From Deltaproteobacteria bacterium (GTDB taxonomy: Bacteria; Desulfobacterota; Desulfobacteria; Desulfobacterales; ETH-SRB1): a DNA stretch of 13,888 bases. A program made the position numbers and the translations under genes. The stretch covers positions 1-13,888 of the forward strand of contig JAUWQK010000007.1 in NCBI GenBank assembly GCA_030611115.1. The letters are read 5' to 3'. Positions within the stretch are counted from its first letter, which is position 1; each line of letters starts with the position of its first letter. The notes under the pieces are model-generated. The model did not search any database. It was not told where the DNA came from and was given only the letters and a program-made list of their open reading frames with translations. This document shows positions 1 through 7,377 of this stretch, piece by piece.

Positions 1-150
1 GATTTCTTTAAAGGGTTAAAGTATTTTGGAAATTTGAGTAGGCTTTCAAAAGAAAATTTATTTTTAATATATGGCGGCTTAAAAAATTATAAAAGGACAG
101 CAGCAAAGGTGTTGAGCTGGAAAAATTATAGGGAAATAGCAGAATCTTGA
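1..150 (+). CDS. 3' end of a DUF4143-type ATPase gene (partial)
   Basis: Reading from base 1, the frame is open for 49 codons and stops at TGA 148-150. The tail contains an IYGGLKNYKRTAAKVLSW stretch, which resembles the extreme C-terminus of AAA_14/DUF4143 ATP-binding proteins, where a glycine-rich turn is followed by a 'vlsW' segment and a short helix. The P-loop and most of the protein lie upstream of the window. In this family the C-terminal part is a PD-(D/E)XK-nuclease-like fold of unknown role. It is directly followed by a second, decayed ATPase relic. The assignment rests on a short tail, so it is moderately sure. No evidence for or against an intact gene upstream can be seen. Confidence 0.6.
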   Translation, partial: DFFKGLKYFGNLSRLSKENLFLIYGGLKNYKRTAAKVLSWKNYREIAES

Positions 151-151
151 C

Positions 152-328
152 ATTGATAGTGCCGGTACTAGACAAATTAGACAAATTGGAAAAACAACTT
201 TAGCATTTACATCCTTTGACATGTGGCGAGCTTTCTTTTCCAGATCAAATACCCGCAAAAATTATATAAAAGAGCATGGCAATATTATAGTTGTAAGTGC
301 TGATCGATGGTTGACAACTCTTCCCTAA
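152..328 (+). pseudogene. Internally deleted AAA_14/DUF4143 ATPase relic
   Basis: One frame runs from about 152 to the stop TAA at 326-328. It reads SAGTRQIRQIGKTTLA near 158-205, a Walker A motif of the 'GxRQxGKTTLA' type used by AAA_14 ATPases, with a 9-bp tandem duplication giving RQI twice. It then jumps straight to a tail with YIKEHGNIIVVSADRWL, which looks like the end of such a protein. Walker B, sensor 1 and the winged-helix part are missing, so this looks like an internal deletion of about 300 codons. There is no clear start codon or ribosome site. The P-loop DNA is nearly the same as that at 11562-11588. The P-loop is convincing; assigning the tail to the same family is less sure. 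Confidence 0.55.
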
Positions 329-430
329 AAATGTTTTTTTATTTTATTTCAACGTTTTAGATTTGGTGCAGTAACCGGCAAAAATCATCGGTATCAATAT
401 TTTTACAGGCCTGACATTTTTATGCTTTTC
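329..430. other. Spacer without recognisable features
   Basis: AT-rich sequence between the ATPase relic and the promoter region of the pilus operon. No open frame, RNA gene or strong hairpin is visible to me. Confidence 0.4.
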
Positions 431-460
431 TTGACAAAGAGGAAGTCCCTATTTTATGAT
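431..460 (+). promoter_or_regulatory. Candidate sigma-70 promoter for the pilus operon
   Basis: TTGACA at 431-436 and TATGAT at 455-460 are separated by 18 bp. The -10 box overlaps a possible ATG at 456, so a transcript from here would begin near 467. That would exclude 456 as the start of the first gene and favour 552. Confidence 0.45.
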
Positions 461-505
461 AAAGCCGACGTTACCACTCAGGAAAACATTTACATTAATC
501 GAACT

Positions 506-521
506 TGGCATATATATTGCA
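506..521 (+). promoter_or_regulatory. Sigma-54 -24/-12 promoter of the minor pilin operon
   Basis: TGGCATATATATTGCA fits the RpoN consensus TGGCAY-N5-TTGCW, with GG and GC exactly 10 bp apart (GG 507-508, GC 519-520). Transcription should begin near 532, leaving a leader of about 20 nt with AGGAGG at 538-543 and ATG at 552. Type IV pilin genes are often sigma-54 dependent and activated by PilR; no pilR is in this window. The match is direct, the regulator is inference. Confidence 0.7.
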
Positions 522-551
522 TCATATGGAATATGCCAGGAGGATGAAATA

Positions 552-1109
552 ATGCGCAAAAAAGTATGCAGAAATTCAGGGTTTACACTTATAGAGGTGA
601 TGATAGTTATCGGCATGATCGGTATTCTAAGCGCCATTTCAATCCCTTCTGCTATGAAATGGCTGCCCAATTACAGATTAAAAGCAGCAGCCAGGGATTT
701 GTATTCCAATATGCAGAAGGCTAAAGTAGAGGCAGTGAAGCGAAATACGGATGTTTTAATTAAATTTACAAGCGAGGCGTATGCCCCTGCCGGTGGAAAA
801 GGAAGCTATCAGGTGTTTGTAGATGATGGAGGAACAGACATAAACCCGGGAATAGCTGACAATCAGATCAGAGATGGAGATGAGCAGGTTCTGGCTCAGG
901 TAAACATGCCTAAAAATGTATCTCTGTATGATATTATTGGTCTTACAGGCAATACTACTGCCGGCTATAATTCACGTGGATTGCCCTGCACCGCATTGGG
1001 AAGTGTTTATTTTCAAAATAATCATTCAAGATATTATAGAGTCGCCTTATCAACAGCCGGGAATGTGAAAATTACAACAAACAATGATGGTGGGACAACA
1101 TGGAATTAA
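552..1109 (+). CDS. fimT: GspH/FimT-type minor pilin
   Basis: A 185-residue type IV prepilin, probably a minor pilin that helps prime pilus assembly at the inner membrane. The leader is 10 residues and the peptidase site is SG|FTLIEVM (G10|F11), with the usual Glu at mature position 5, followed by the hydrophobic helix MIVIGMIGILSAISIP. The segment YRLKAAARDLYSNMQKAK is typical of the GspH/FimT family. The frame is open from an ATG at 456, but I chose 552 because AGGAGG sits 8 bp before it, it gives a normal short leader, and both candidate promoters lie inside the 5' extension. The 3' end overlaps pilW by 10 bp. It is the first gene of the minor pilin operon. The prepilin class is certain; the FimT-type name is likely. 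Confidence 0.85.
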   Translation: MRKKVCRNSGFTLIEVMIVIGMIGILSAISIPSAMKWLPNYRLKAAARDLYSNMQKAKVEAVKRNTDVLIKFTSEAYAPAGGKGSYQVFVDDGGTDINPGIADNQIRDGDEQVLAQVNMPKNVSLYDIIGLTGNTTAGYNSRGLPCTALGSVYFQNNHSRYYRVALSTAGNVKITTNNDGGTTWN

Positions 1110-1825
1110 AAATAAATAAAAATAATCTTACATTAAAAGAGCACGGTTTTACGTTAATCGAGATATTGATCACAATGGCCATAACCGGGATTATTTCAAC
1201 GGCTCTTTTTGTATCGTTTCAGTCTCAGCAGAAAAGCTATGTTGTTCAGGAAAACGTGGCTGCCATGCAGCAGAATTTGAGAGCTGGAATGGATATGATG
1301 GTGCGGGAAATCAGGATGGCCGGGTATGATCCTTATGGTGGTTCTGCTGGCGCTGGTATTACTATTGCTGTCGTGGATGGAAATAATAATAGCACTATTG
1401 AGTTTACCATTGTGGCGGATGACGATGGTGACGACAATAACAACGACGGCACAACAGATGAAACAGGAGAGCTAAAAACAATAAAATATGAAATTTATGA
1501 TGCTTATGGAGATGGTAGAAACGATCTGGGTCGACAAGTAGGTTCTTCTGCGAGTACGAAACGGGCGGTATCTGAAAACATTGACGCCCTGGAATTTTTT
1601 TATACACTCTTAGATGGATCAAAAACCTTGACGCCGGACCCTGCACTTGTCAGAAGCGTTCAAATAACCCTGCTGGCAAGAGTTGAACGGGGGGATAAAG
1701 ATTTTGACAGTGGTGATCGAACGTATGCAAGACCTAGTGAGGAGACGAACTGGGGACCCTACACTGACAATTTTCGGCGTCGGCTGTTAACCACAACTGT
1801 AAAATGCAGGAACATGGGCCTATGA
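1100..1825 (+). CDS. pilW: PilW family minor pilin
   Basis: A 241-residue prepilin with a 16-residue leader and cleavage site HG|FTLIEIL, Glu at mature position 5 and a hydrophobic helix to about residue 40. The following region (QQNLRAGMDMMVREIRMAGYDPYG) is the hallmark of PilW/PilJ-like minor pilins, which form part of the tip-priming complex with PilV, PilX, FimU/FimT and PilY1. A very acidic Asp/Asn-rich loop lies at about residues 109-122 and may bind cations or be a flexible exposed loop. The start overlaps the previous stop by 10 bp and the stop overlaps pilV in ATGA, indicating translational coupling. A GGTGGG stretch just before the start may serve as ribosome site. The family call is confident. 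Confidence 0.88.
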   Translation: MELKINKNNLTLKEHGFTLIEILITMAITGIISTALFVSFQSQQKSYVVQENVAAMQQNLRAGMDMMVREIRMAGYDPYGGSAGAGITIAVVDGNNNSTIEFTIVADDDGDDNNNDGTTDETGELKTIKYEIYDAYGDGRNDLGRQVGSSASTKRAVSENIDALEFFYTLLDGSKTLTPDPALVRSVQITLLARVERGDKDFDSGDRTYARPSEETNWGPYTDNFRRRLLTTTVKCRNMGL

Positions 1826-2289
1826 ACACCATAATACAAAAAAATCAAAAAGGCTTTACGCTGATAGAGGTCATGATTGCCATAACAATTCTGGCGATTG
1901 GCATTCTCGGCGTTGCAAAAATGCAGATATCCGCCATGCAGGGGAACTCTTATGCCGGCGGGTTAACCGAGGCGACAAGTTTTGCCCAGAATAAAATGGA
2001 AGAACTGGTGGGCCTTGCCTATGATAATACAGACCTTGATGATGATGATGGTGATGAGCCGATGCCGGATAATTATATCGGCGATGGAACCAGTGGTTTA
2101 GATGATACCGCTAATCCGGATGGATCTCAAACAGGTAGCGGCGCAACCGGTATCCAGTATGATATATTATGGAACATCGCCGTGGATGAACCCGCAGCCA
2201 ATGCTAAACATATAAGAGTATATGTGCAATGGCAGCAAAGGGGAACGACAAGACAGGTCATCCTCAATAGAATCAAGGCTGATATTTAA
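1822..2289 (+). CDS. pilV: PilV family minor pilin
   Basis: A 155-residue prepilin with an 11-residue leader and site KG|FTLIEVM. The sequence AITILAIGILGVAKMQISAM is characteristic of PilV, as is the later stretch of Gln, Asn and Met residues (FAQNKMEELVG). I start at ATG 1822, which overlaps the pilW stop as ATGA and follows CAGGA at 1807-1811. An in-frame ATG at 1804 would add six residues and cannot be excluded. PilV works with PilW, PilX and PilY1 in the minor pilin complex. The middle has an acidic DLDDDDGDEPMPD stretch, as in PilW and PilY1 nearby. It is separated from pilX by only 11 bp. Confidence 0.87.
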   Translation: MNTIIQKNQKGFTLIEVMIAITILAIGILGVAKMQISAMQGNSYAGGLTEATSFAQNKMEELVGLAYDNTDLDDDDGDEPMPDNYIGDGTSGLDDTANPDGSQTGSGATGIQYDILWNIAVDEPAANAKHIRVYVQWQQRGTTRQVILNRIKADI

Positions 2290-2300
2290 GGACATTTGCA

Positions 2301-2768
2301 ATGAAAGAAAAGCCCATTTTTTTAAACAATGAAAAAGGCTCGGTGCTGGTCATAGCGATAATATTTCTGATGTTATTAACTGTTATAGGTATTTTTGCAA
2401 CAACAACATCAACTATAGAAATCCAGATTTCCGGCAACGATAAAATAAACAAAATGGTATTTTATGCTGCTGATTCAGGAACTCATTATGTTGCTGTTAA
2501 CACTGATTTATATAACACAAACAATCTAGACGAAGACGCGCCATTATCTTTTCCTGATCCTGATGATCCCGGTGCAAAATATTCATTATCAGACAAATTA
2601 CAGGTTAACGGAAATGTGACATACCTTGGAAAAGTCCAAATGCCAGCAGGCTCAGGATATTCCGCAGGGACAATTTTTGCCATAATTTATGAACTTGAAT
2701 CTAGCGCTACAGGTCCAAACAACGGAGCTAGTACTGTTGAAGCCGGATTTTACCGAATAGGGCTTTAA
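2301..2768 (+). CDS. pilX: PilX-like minor pilin
   Basis: A 155-residue protein with leader MKEKPIFLNNEKG and a mature N-terminus SVLVIAIIFLMLLTVIGI, followed by the TSTIEIQISGNDKINK region. This is the pattern of the PilX N-terminal domain, where the residue after the cleavage Gly is often not Phe. The Glu normally at mature position 5 is replaced by Ile. Such Glu5-less pilins (PilX and GspK types) are thought to sit at the filament tip, which agrees with the position directly upstream of pilY1. The reading continues with AADSGTHYVAVN, also typical of the family. It ends 35 bp before pilY1. The gene class is well supported by both sequence and order. Confidence 0.82.
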   Translation: MKEKPIFLNNEKGSVLVIAIIFLMLLTVIGIFATTTSTIEIQISGNDKINKMVFYAADSGTHYVAVNTDLYNTNNLDEDAPLSFPDPDDPGAKYSLSDKLQVNGNVTYLGKVQMPAGSGYSAGTIFAIIYELESSATGPNNGASTVEAGFYRIGL

Positions 2769-2803
2769 AAAAAATCATATATCCAACTGAGGAGAAATAT
2801 ATA

Positions 2804-5800
2804 ATGAGAACTTCCATAAAATCGATAAAAATTATTTTGATTTTGTTTGTTTTCTTTATTCTGGCAGGCAAACCGGTTTTATCCGATGATACCTGCATGT
2901 TCCAGGTGTCAGCAGATAATGTGCCTCCCAATATAGTGCTGCTGCTTGATAATGGTGCCGAGATGGAGCATGCTATCTGGCACGACGATTATGATAACAG
3001 CGTTGACTACACGCCTGATGTTCACACTGACGGAATTGATAATGATGGTGATGGTACAATAGATGAAGGTAATGGTACAGCAGATAAATCAGAGGAATTG
3101 CAGTGGGGCGATGGCAGTACAACCAATGGATTTACCAATGAACAGGGCTACGTTATTGATGAAGCCGCAACGAACAAATATTATATCAGGCCCATTCTGG
3201 TTGATCTCACACCCGATCCTGTCGAACTCCATGGTTTTTTTTCCACCACGAATGAAATCACAATAAATAGCCGCAGCATAACTTTACCTTTTGAACCTTC
3301 CTCGATTAAGGTTGACGGGGTTATAGACAACGCAGAAATATTCAGATATTCCAAAAATTATCTTAACTGGTTGTTTTACGGCAGCTATGCGGGCGACGGA
3401 ACTGATCTGCCGGATAAATCACGGTTTTATTATGCCAAAAAAGCGATCTTTACGGTTGCTGAGCTGACTCAAAGAAGAGCATATTTCGGTATTTATGCAT
3501 TTGCAGCAGGTGCCAAGGGTGCAAGTAGTGTTCAGCCGATTGGTTTTGTATATCAAGTGGATGGTACGGTTGAACCAAATTTTGAAAATAATATCAATAA
3601 TCTTGGAACGTTTGATTACTCGCCCCTTGCAGAGGGCCTTGCAAGTATTGGCGTGGTTTATGCGTCTCCCAAGTCTGCTACTGTGCCTGTTGTAGCAGTG
3701 GAGGAATATTGCCAGAAAAGTTTTGTTATTGTCATCACATCAGGTGTCTCTTCCGAGGACCAGGGGATTACTTCTGATTACGATGGAGACGGCTTAGACG
3801 TAACGCAAACAATTACAATTGATGGAGTCGAGATGACGATTCCGGTAAATCAAAACGGCAGCACTTATCTTGATGATGTTGCCTATGATCTTTATTCACG
3901 CGATGTTGTGGGGTATCAGCCAGGCTTTCAGAATGTAATGACCTATACAATAGGATTCATGGGAAATGACGAAAGCAATGCATATCTTAAAAATGCTTCA
4001 AACAACGGCAACGGCAACCTGAACCTTTATAATACAAGTGACAAGGAATACGGCAAATACCATTTTGAAGCGGAAAATCCTGATGCGCTTTCAGGAGTGC
4101 TTATTAATGCCATTAACGCCATACTTTCCCAAACATCCTCTTTTACAGCGCCGGTTGTGCCGGTGACAAGAACAACCAGCGGAGATCGAATATATCTTGC
4201 CTTTTTCAAGCCGGGCGAAAGCAATTTCTGGGAAGGAAATGTCACAAAGTTCGGTCTTTCTTCTGATGGCGAAATTCTCAACGCAGATGGGACTGCCGCC
4301 ACCTGGCCAAATGGCGCAATAAAAGAAGATGCCGTGCCGTATTGGGCAACAATTGACTGGGCAGATACCACAAAGCCGAATGGCACAGCCAATAGTGTAA
4401 GAAATATTTATACTTATCTCGGCTTAGACAATGAATTAACACATTCTTCCAATTCATTTTCTGTAAGTGAGTTAACGCCTGCTTTACTTGAAACTTATGA
4501 TGATTCAACAGGCCCGCTTGAACTTGTTAATATTACCGGTGATTTTGAAGATGAAGAAACATTGACCGGAACTGACAGCGGAGCAACAGCAACATCAGGC
4601 ACAATAACTGAGTCGGATTCTATTCCATATACCGGTAGAACCGGATTTTTCAGAAAAGGAGAAACTGTCACCGGCAGTACTTCCGGAGCAGTCGGCACGA
4701 TTGCCAATGCAGGCACAACTGAAGTGATCAATTATATCAGAGGAGCAGATGTTTATGATGAGGATGGAGATAGTAATACCAGTGACAACAGAGCCATCAT
4801 CTGCGGTGATCCGCTTCACAGTGAACCTGCGGTAGTTAATTACGGCGATAGTGATGGTGACGGCGATGATGAAATAATGGTATTTTTTGGGGCAAATGAC
4901 GGCATGCTGCATGCAGTGAATGATGAGGACGGAACTGAAGTCTGGTCGTTTGTTCCGCCTGATTTGCTGCCGGAATTAAAGAAAATAATAGAAGAATCAG
5001 AACATCAGTATTATGTAGATTCATCCCCTGCTGTTTTAATAAAAGATTATAATGGAAATGGAATTGTTGACACTGCGTCAACAATTATAGACGGCACAAC
5101 TTACCCTGCGGATACAGTTTATCTTGTCTGTGGGGAGCGGAAAGGCGGTACCAGCTATTTTGCATTGGATGTTACGATTCCAACAGCGCCGAAGTTTTTG
5201 TGGAGAATTGCCCAGACTGCCGGGACTCCAGCCGCAACCACTACGATTGCTGAACTCGGAGAAACATGGTCTACGCCTCGATTTGGTGTTGTTAAAACAT
5301 CAGATTTAGAAACAGACACGGGAACAGATGTTGTTTTTATTGGAGGCGGATATAGTGAAGATAATTCAAAAGGGAAATGCATTCTTGCAATAAATGCTGC
5401 CACCGGCGTTGTTGTAAAAGAGTTTACCGTAACTGACGATACTGACATGACATACAGCATTCCCAGCAAAATTTTTGCCCTGGATAGAGATTATAACGGA
5501 TTTACAGACAAGCTTTACGTGGGAGATATGGGCGGCCAGATCTGGAGAATCGGCAACTTTGATTCCACATCTTTCCCCGATTCAGATGAAAATATTGAAA
5601 ACTGGACAATTTATAAATTATTCACAGCCAGATGCAATGAGACAGACTGCACAGATACTGTCGATAATGATGTCGACACCTTAATAGATGATGATGATAC
5701 CAGTAAGTTTTTCTATCCTCCCACTGTAACGCTTGAAATCGGTTATGATACGGTGTTTATCGGTTCAGGCGACAGGGATGATGCCTGTAATACGGATACG

Positions 5801-6319
5801 TATGATGCTTTGTACGCAGTCAAGGATAAACAGGAGGATATATCACTTGCATTAGGTGATCTGGAAAATGGTGATACAACAGCTGCAGATTATGCCGCTC
5901 CGGATCTTGCCGGAGCCGATAATGGCTGGTATCTGCTCATGGAAGCGGGTGAAAAAGCGCTTGCCGAATCTGTGGTATTTAAAAAAGTGTTGTATGCAAC
6001 CACTTTTCTGCCGAATGATGCAGTGTGTGTACCTGGAGGATATGCCAGGCTGTATGCTTTAAATTACCTGACAGGAGCGGCAGCGTTTGATTTTGATAAC
6101 AGTGGAGATAATGATACAAGCAAAGTAATCGGTGGCGGCATCCCCTCTAAACCGGTTGTGATCATAACCACTGAAGGCGTGGCGAAATTACTTATTTCAA
6201 CCAGCTCTACAAATCCTGATGCAGATTCGGAGATCACCAGTGCAGGGGTTACCACTACCGGGCTTGAGTTTCCGGACATAAACTTTTTCTTAAGATGGTG
6301 GAAAGAAATATTTAATTAA
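2804..6319 (+). CDS. pilY1: PilY1 type IV pilus tip/biogenesis protein
   Basis: A 1171-residue secreted protein with a signal peptide (about residues 1-27, cleavage near VLS). The N-terminal region starts with PNIVLLLDNGAEMEH, corresponding to the PilY1 von Willebrand A-like domain, but the MIDAS DxSxS motif is absent (DNGAE). The C-terminal part, from about residue 663 (ICGDPLHSEPAVV, then FFGANDGMLHAVN), is the PilC/PilY1 beta-propeller. It carries a DxDxNxxxD calcium site at 894-902 (DRDYNGFTD), followed by YVGDMGGQIWRIG, and a second DYNGNGIVD loop at 748-756. PilY1 caps the pilus with the minor pilins and affects retraction and adhesion. Asp-rich calcium-loop insertions occur near residues 74-90 and 944-965, and two GETVTG-type repeats near 579-640. 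A GAGGAG site lies about 10 bp before the ATG. Confidence 0.9.
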   Translation: MRTSIKSIKIILILFVFFILAGKPVLSDDTCMFQVSADNVPPNIVLLLDNGAEMEHAIWHDDYDNSVDYTPDVHTDGIDNDGDGTIDEGNGTADKSEELQWGDGSTTNGFTNEQGYVIDEAATNKYYIRPILVDLTPDPVELHGFFSTTNEITINSRSITLPFEPSSIKVDGVIDNAEIFRYSKNYLNWLFYGSYAGDGTDLPDKSRFYYAKKAIFTVAELTQRRAYFGIYAFAAGAKGASSVQPIGFVYQVDGTVEPNFENNINNLGTFDYSPLAEGLASIGVVYASPKSATVPVVAVEEYCQKSFVIVITSGVSSEDQGITSDYDGDGLDVTQTITIDGVEMTIPVNQNGSTYLDDVAYDLYSRDVVGYQPGFQNVMTYTIGFMGNDESNAYLKNASNNGNGNLNLYNTSDKEYGKYHFEAENPDALSGVLINAINAILSQTSSFTAPVVPVTRTTSGDRIYLAFFKPGESNFWEGNVTKFGLSSDGEILNADGTAATWPNGAIKEDAVPYWATIDWADTTKPNGTANSVRNIYTYLGLDNELTHSSNSFSVSELTPALLETYDDSTGPLELVNITGDFEDEETLTGTDSGATATSGTITESDSIPYTGRTGFFRKGETVTGSTSGAVGTIANAGTTEVINYIRGADVYDEDGDSNTSDNRAIICGDPLHSEPAVVNYGDSDGDGDDEIMVFFGANDGMLHAVNDEDGTEVWSFVPPDLLPELKKIIEESEHQYYVDSSPAVLIKDYNGNGIVDTASTIIDGTTYPADTVYLVCGERKGGTSYFALDVTIPTAPKFLWRIAQTAGTPAATTTIAELGETWSTPRFGVVKTSDLETDTGTDVVFIGGGYSEDNSKGKCILAINAATGVVVKEFTVTDDTDMTYSIPSKIFALDRDYNGFTDKLYVGDMGGQIWRIGNFDSTSFPDSDENIENWTIYKLFTARCNETDCTDTVDNDVDTLIDDDDTSKFFYPPTVTLEIGYDTVFIGSGDRDDACNTDTYDALYAVKDKQEDISLALGDLENGDTTAADYAAPDLAGADNGWYLLMEAGEKALAESVVFKKVLYATTFLPNDAVCVPGGYARLYALNYLTGAAAFDFDNSGDNDTSKVIGGGIPSKPVVIITTEGVAKLLISTSSTNPDADSEITSAGVTTTGLEFPDINFFLRWWKEIFN

Positions 6320-6378
6320 GCCGACACCTAAAGATAATTCACAGATACCTGGATAATCTTGCCAGTAAGGAGTTCAAT
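6317..6378 (+). repeat. Repeat copy shared with 10227-10288
   Basis: 62 bases match 10227-10288 with about six mismatches; the first 28 are identical. The shared part covers the last codons of a minus-strand ATPase gene plus the 11 bases after its stop codon. The pilY1 stop codon TAA lies at its edge. Confidence 0.75.
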
Positions 6379-6408
6379 CCTTCTGAAAAGCAATTTTTCC
6401 CGGGACAT
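6328..6408 (-). pseudogene. Relic of a DUF4143 ATPase 3' end
   Basis: On the minus strand a 26-codon frame ends RRIELLTGKIIQVSVNYL and stops at 6328-6330. This is almost the same as the end of the complete ATPase at 10238-11476 (KRIELLTDKIIQIPVNYL). No further upstream homology is visible, so only the tail survives. It sits in the gap between pilY1 and pilA and shows that an ATPase gene of this type was once here or was partly copied here. The short frame has an ATG but is not likely to be a functional gene. Confidence 0.6.
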
Positions 6409-6438
6409 AGCCGTAAAATTCAATTTTAAAACAAATGT

Positions 6439-6471
6439 GACAATTTTTGGCAAAAAACTACAAAAATTGTC
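6439..6471. repeat. 11-bp inverted repeat upstream of pilA
   Basis: Arms 6439-6449 (GACAATTTTTG) and 6461-6471 are perfect reverse complements around an 11-nt loop. It lies about 105-140 bp upstream of the candidate -24 box of pilA, a normal distance for a sigma-54 activator such as PilR. It could instead be a weak terminator after pilY1. Confidence 0.5.
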
Positions 6472-6575
6472 TGAAATTCGATTATTTCCTCCTGAAAATA
6501 AAATCCATATTTTTTAAAAAATAAAAAAGATTAGTGTTTCAAGGCATTTCGTGTTTTTTTAAATTTTTAATGCAC

Positions 6576-6592
6576 TTGGCATCATTTTTGAA
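6576..6592 (+). promoter_or_regulatory. Candidate sigma-54 promoter of pilA
   Basis: TTGGCATCATTTTTGAA has a good -24 TGGCA box and correct spacing, but the -12 element reads TTGAA instead of TTGCA. It would give a leader of about 65 nt before ATG 6668. PilA genes in related bacteria are usually RpoN dependent; this is a plausible but imperfect match. Confidence 0.45.
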
Positions 6593-6667
6593 AGATATGC
6601 TTGGCAGGAGCGGTTTTAGAAAATAAAAAAGTAACATTTAAATTAACATAAAAAATGGAGGTGGCAA

Positions 6668-7276
6668 ATGTTTAACACTTTAAAAAAACACAAGAATCAA
6701 AAAGGTTTTACCTTGATCGAGCTCATGATCGTTATTGCAATTATCGGTATCCTTGCGGCGATTGCAATCCCGCAGTTTTCAGCGTACAGAATAAGAGGCT
6801 TTAATGCGTCAGCCCAAAGCGATGCAAGAAACCTTGCAACTTCAGAGGCTGCTTTTTTTGCTGATTGGCAGGCATATGGTGTTTCTGTCTCAGCCGCTGC
6901 TGGCGCTGCCGCTGTTGCTAGTGCAGGAGGACCAGGCGGTTTACTTATAGGTCCTCCGACACCCTTAGCCACACCGTATATAACTGTAACCGATCCAAAT
7001 GGCGACGCCCGTATGCTTCAGATTTCTTTAGGATCTCGTGTTTACTTGATTGCTACTACAAATGCAGCAGCAGCTGGTTTGGCTGCCAATACAACTTTCA
7101 CAGGAATGGCAAAGCATCTTAACGGGAATGCCGCTTATGGCGTAGATAGTGATACCAGCGCGATGTATCACGATCCTGACACATATGGTCCAGGTGTTTT
7201 AATTGCTTTAGCCGATGAACCAACTAGTACTATTGCTGATGACTTTGCAGGTATTGGCAATTGGGTAGCAAAATAA
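6668..7276 (+). CDS. pilA: Type IV major pilin
   Basis: A 202-residue prepilin with a 13-residue leader, cleavage KG|FTLIELM and Glu at mature position 5. The first 57 mature residues are very similar to Geobacter PilA (IPQFSAYRIRGFN, then SDARNLATSEAAFFADWQAYG). The mature form of about 189 residues is much longer than the 61-residue Geobacter protein, so it looks like a full pilin with a globular C-terminal domain. There is no cysteine, so no disulfide-bound D-region. An Ala/Gly/Pro-rich stretch (about residues 77-98) separates the helix from the head domain. TGGAGG at 6656-6661 lies 6 bp before the ATG. It has its own promoter region and is followed by a hairpin, which fits strong independent expression of the main pilus subunit. 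Confidence 0.92.
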   Translation: MFNTLKKHKNQKGFTLIELMIVIAIIGILAAIAIPQFSAYRIRGFNASAQSDARNLATSEAAFFADWQAYGVSVSAAAGAAAVASAGGPGGLLIGPPTPLATPYITVTDPNGDARMLQISLGSRVYLIATTNAAAAGLAANTTFTGMAKHLNGNAAYGVDSDTSAMYHDPDTYGPGVLIALADEPTSTIADDFAGIGNWVAK

Positions 7277-7314
7277 GCTTAGTTTGATTTAACAATATAT
7301 TCCTCATTAATTTC

Positions 7315-7346
7315 CAGCCTGGGCAGCATTAAAACTGTCCAGGCTG
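7315..7346 (+). terminator. Hairpin terminator or attenuator after pilA
   Basis: A 12-bp stem, CAGCCTGGGCAG paired with CTGTCCAGGCTG (one G-U pair), with an 8-nt loop. It is followed by a T-containing but not pure T tract, so it may stop only part of the transcripts. It separates the abundant pilA message from the ABC genes. Confidence 0.6.
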
Positions 7347-7377
7347 ATTCTATTCTAAAATATGGAATGATACGATC

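Noticed and set aside
456..551. 5' extension of the fimT frame from ATG 456
   Set aside because: It overlaps both candidate promoters, and ATG 552 has a much better ribosome site and a normal leader length. The extension is not counted as part of the gene.
1404..1646. Minus-strand open frame of 80 codons inside pilW
   Set aside because: It is a shadow of the acidic coding region of pilW, giving a His/Arg/Leu-rich product without motifs.
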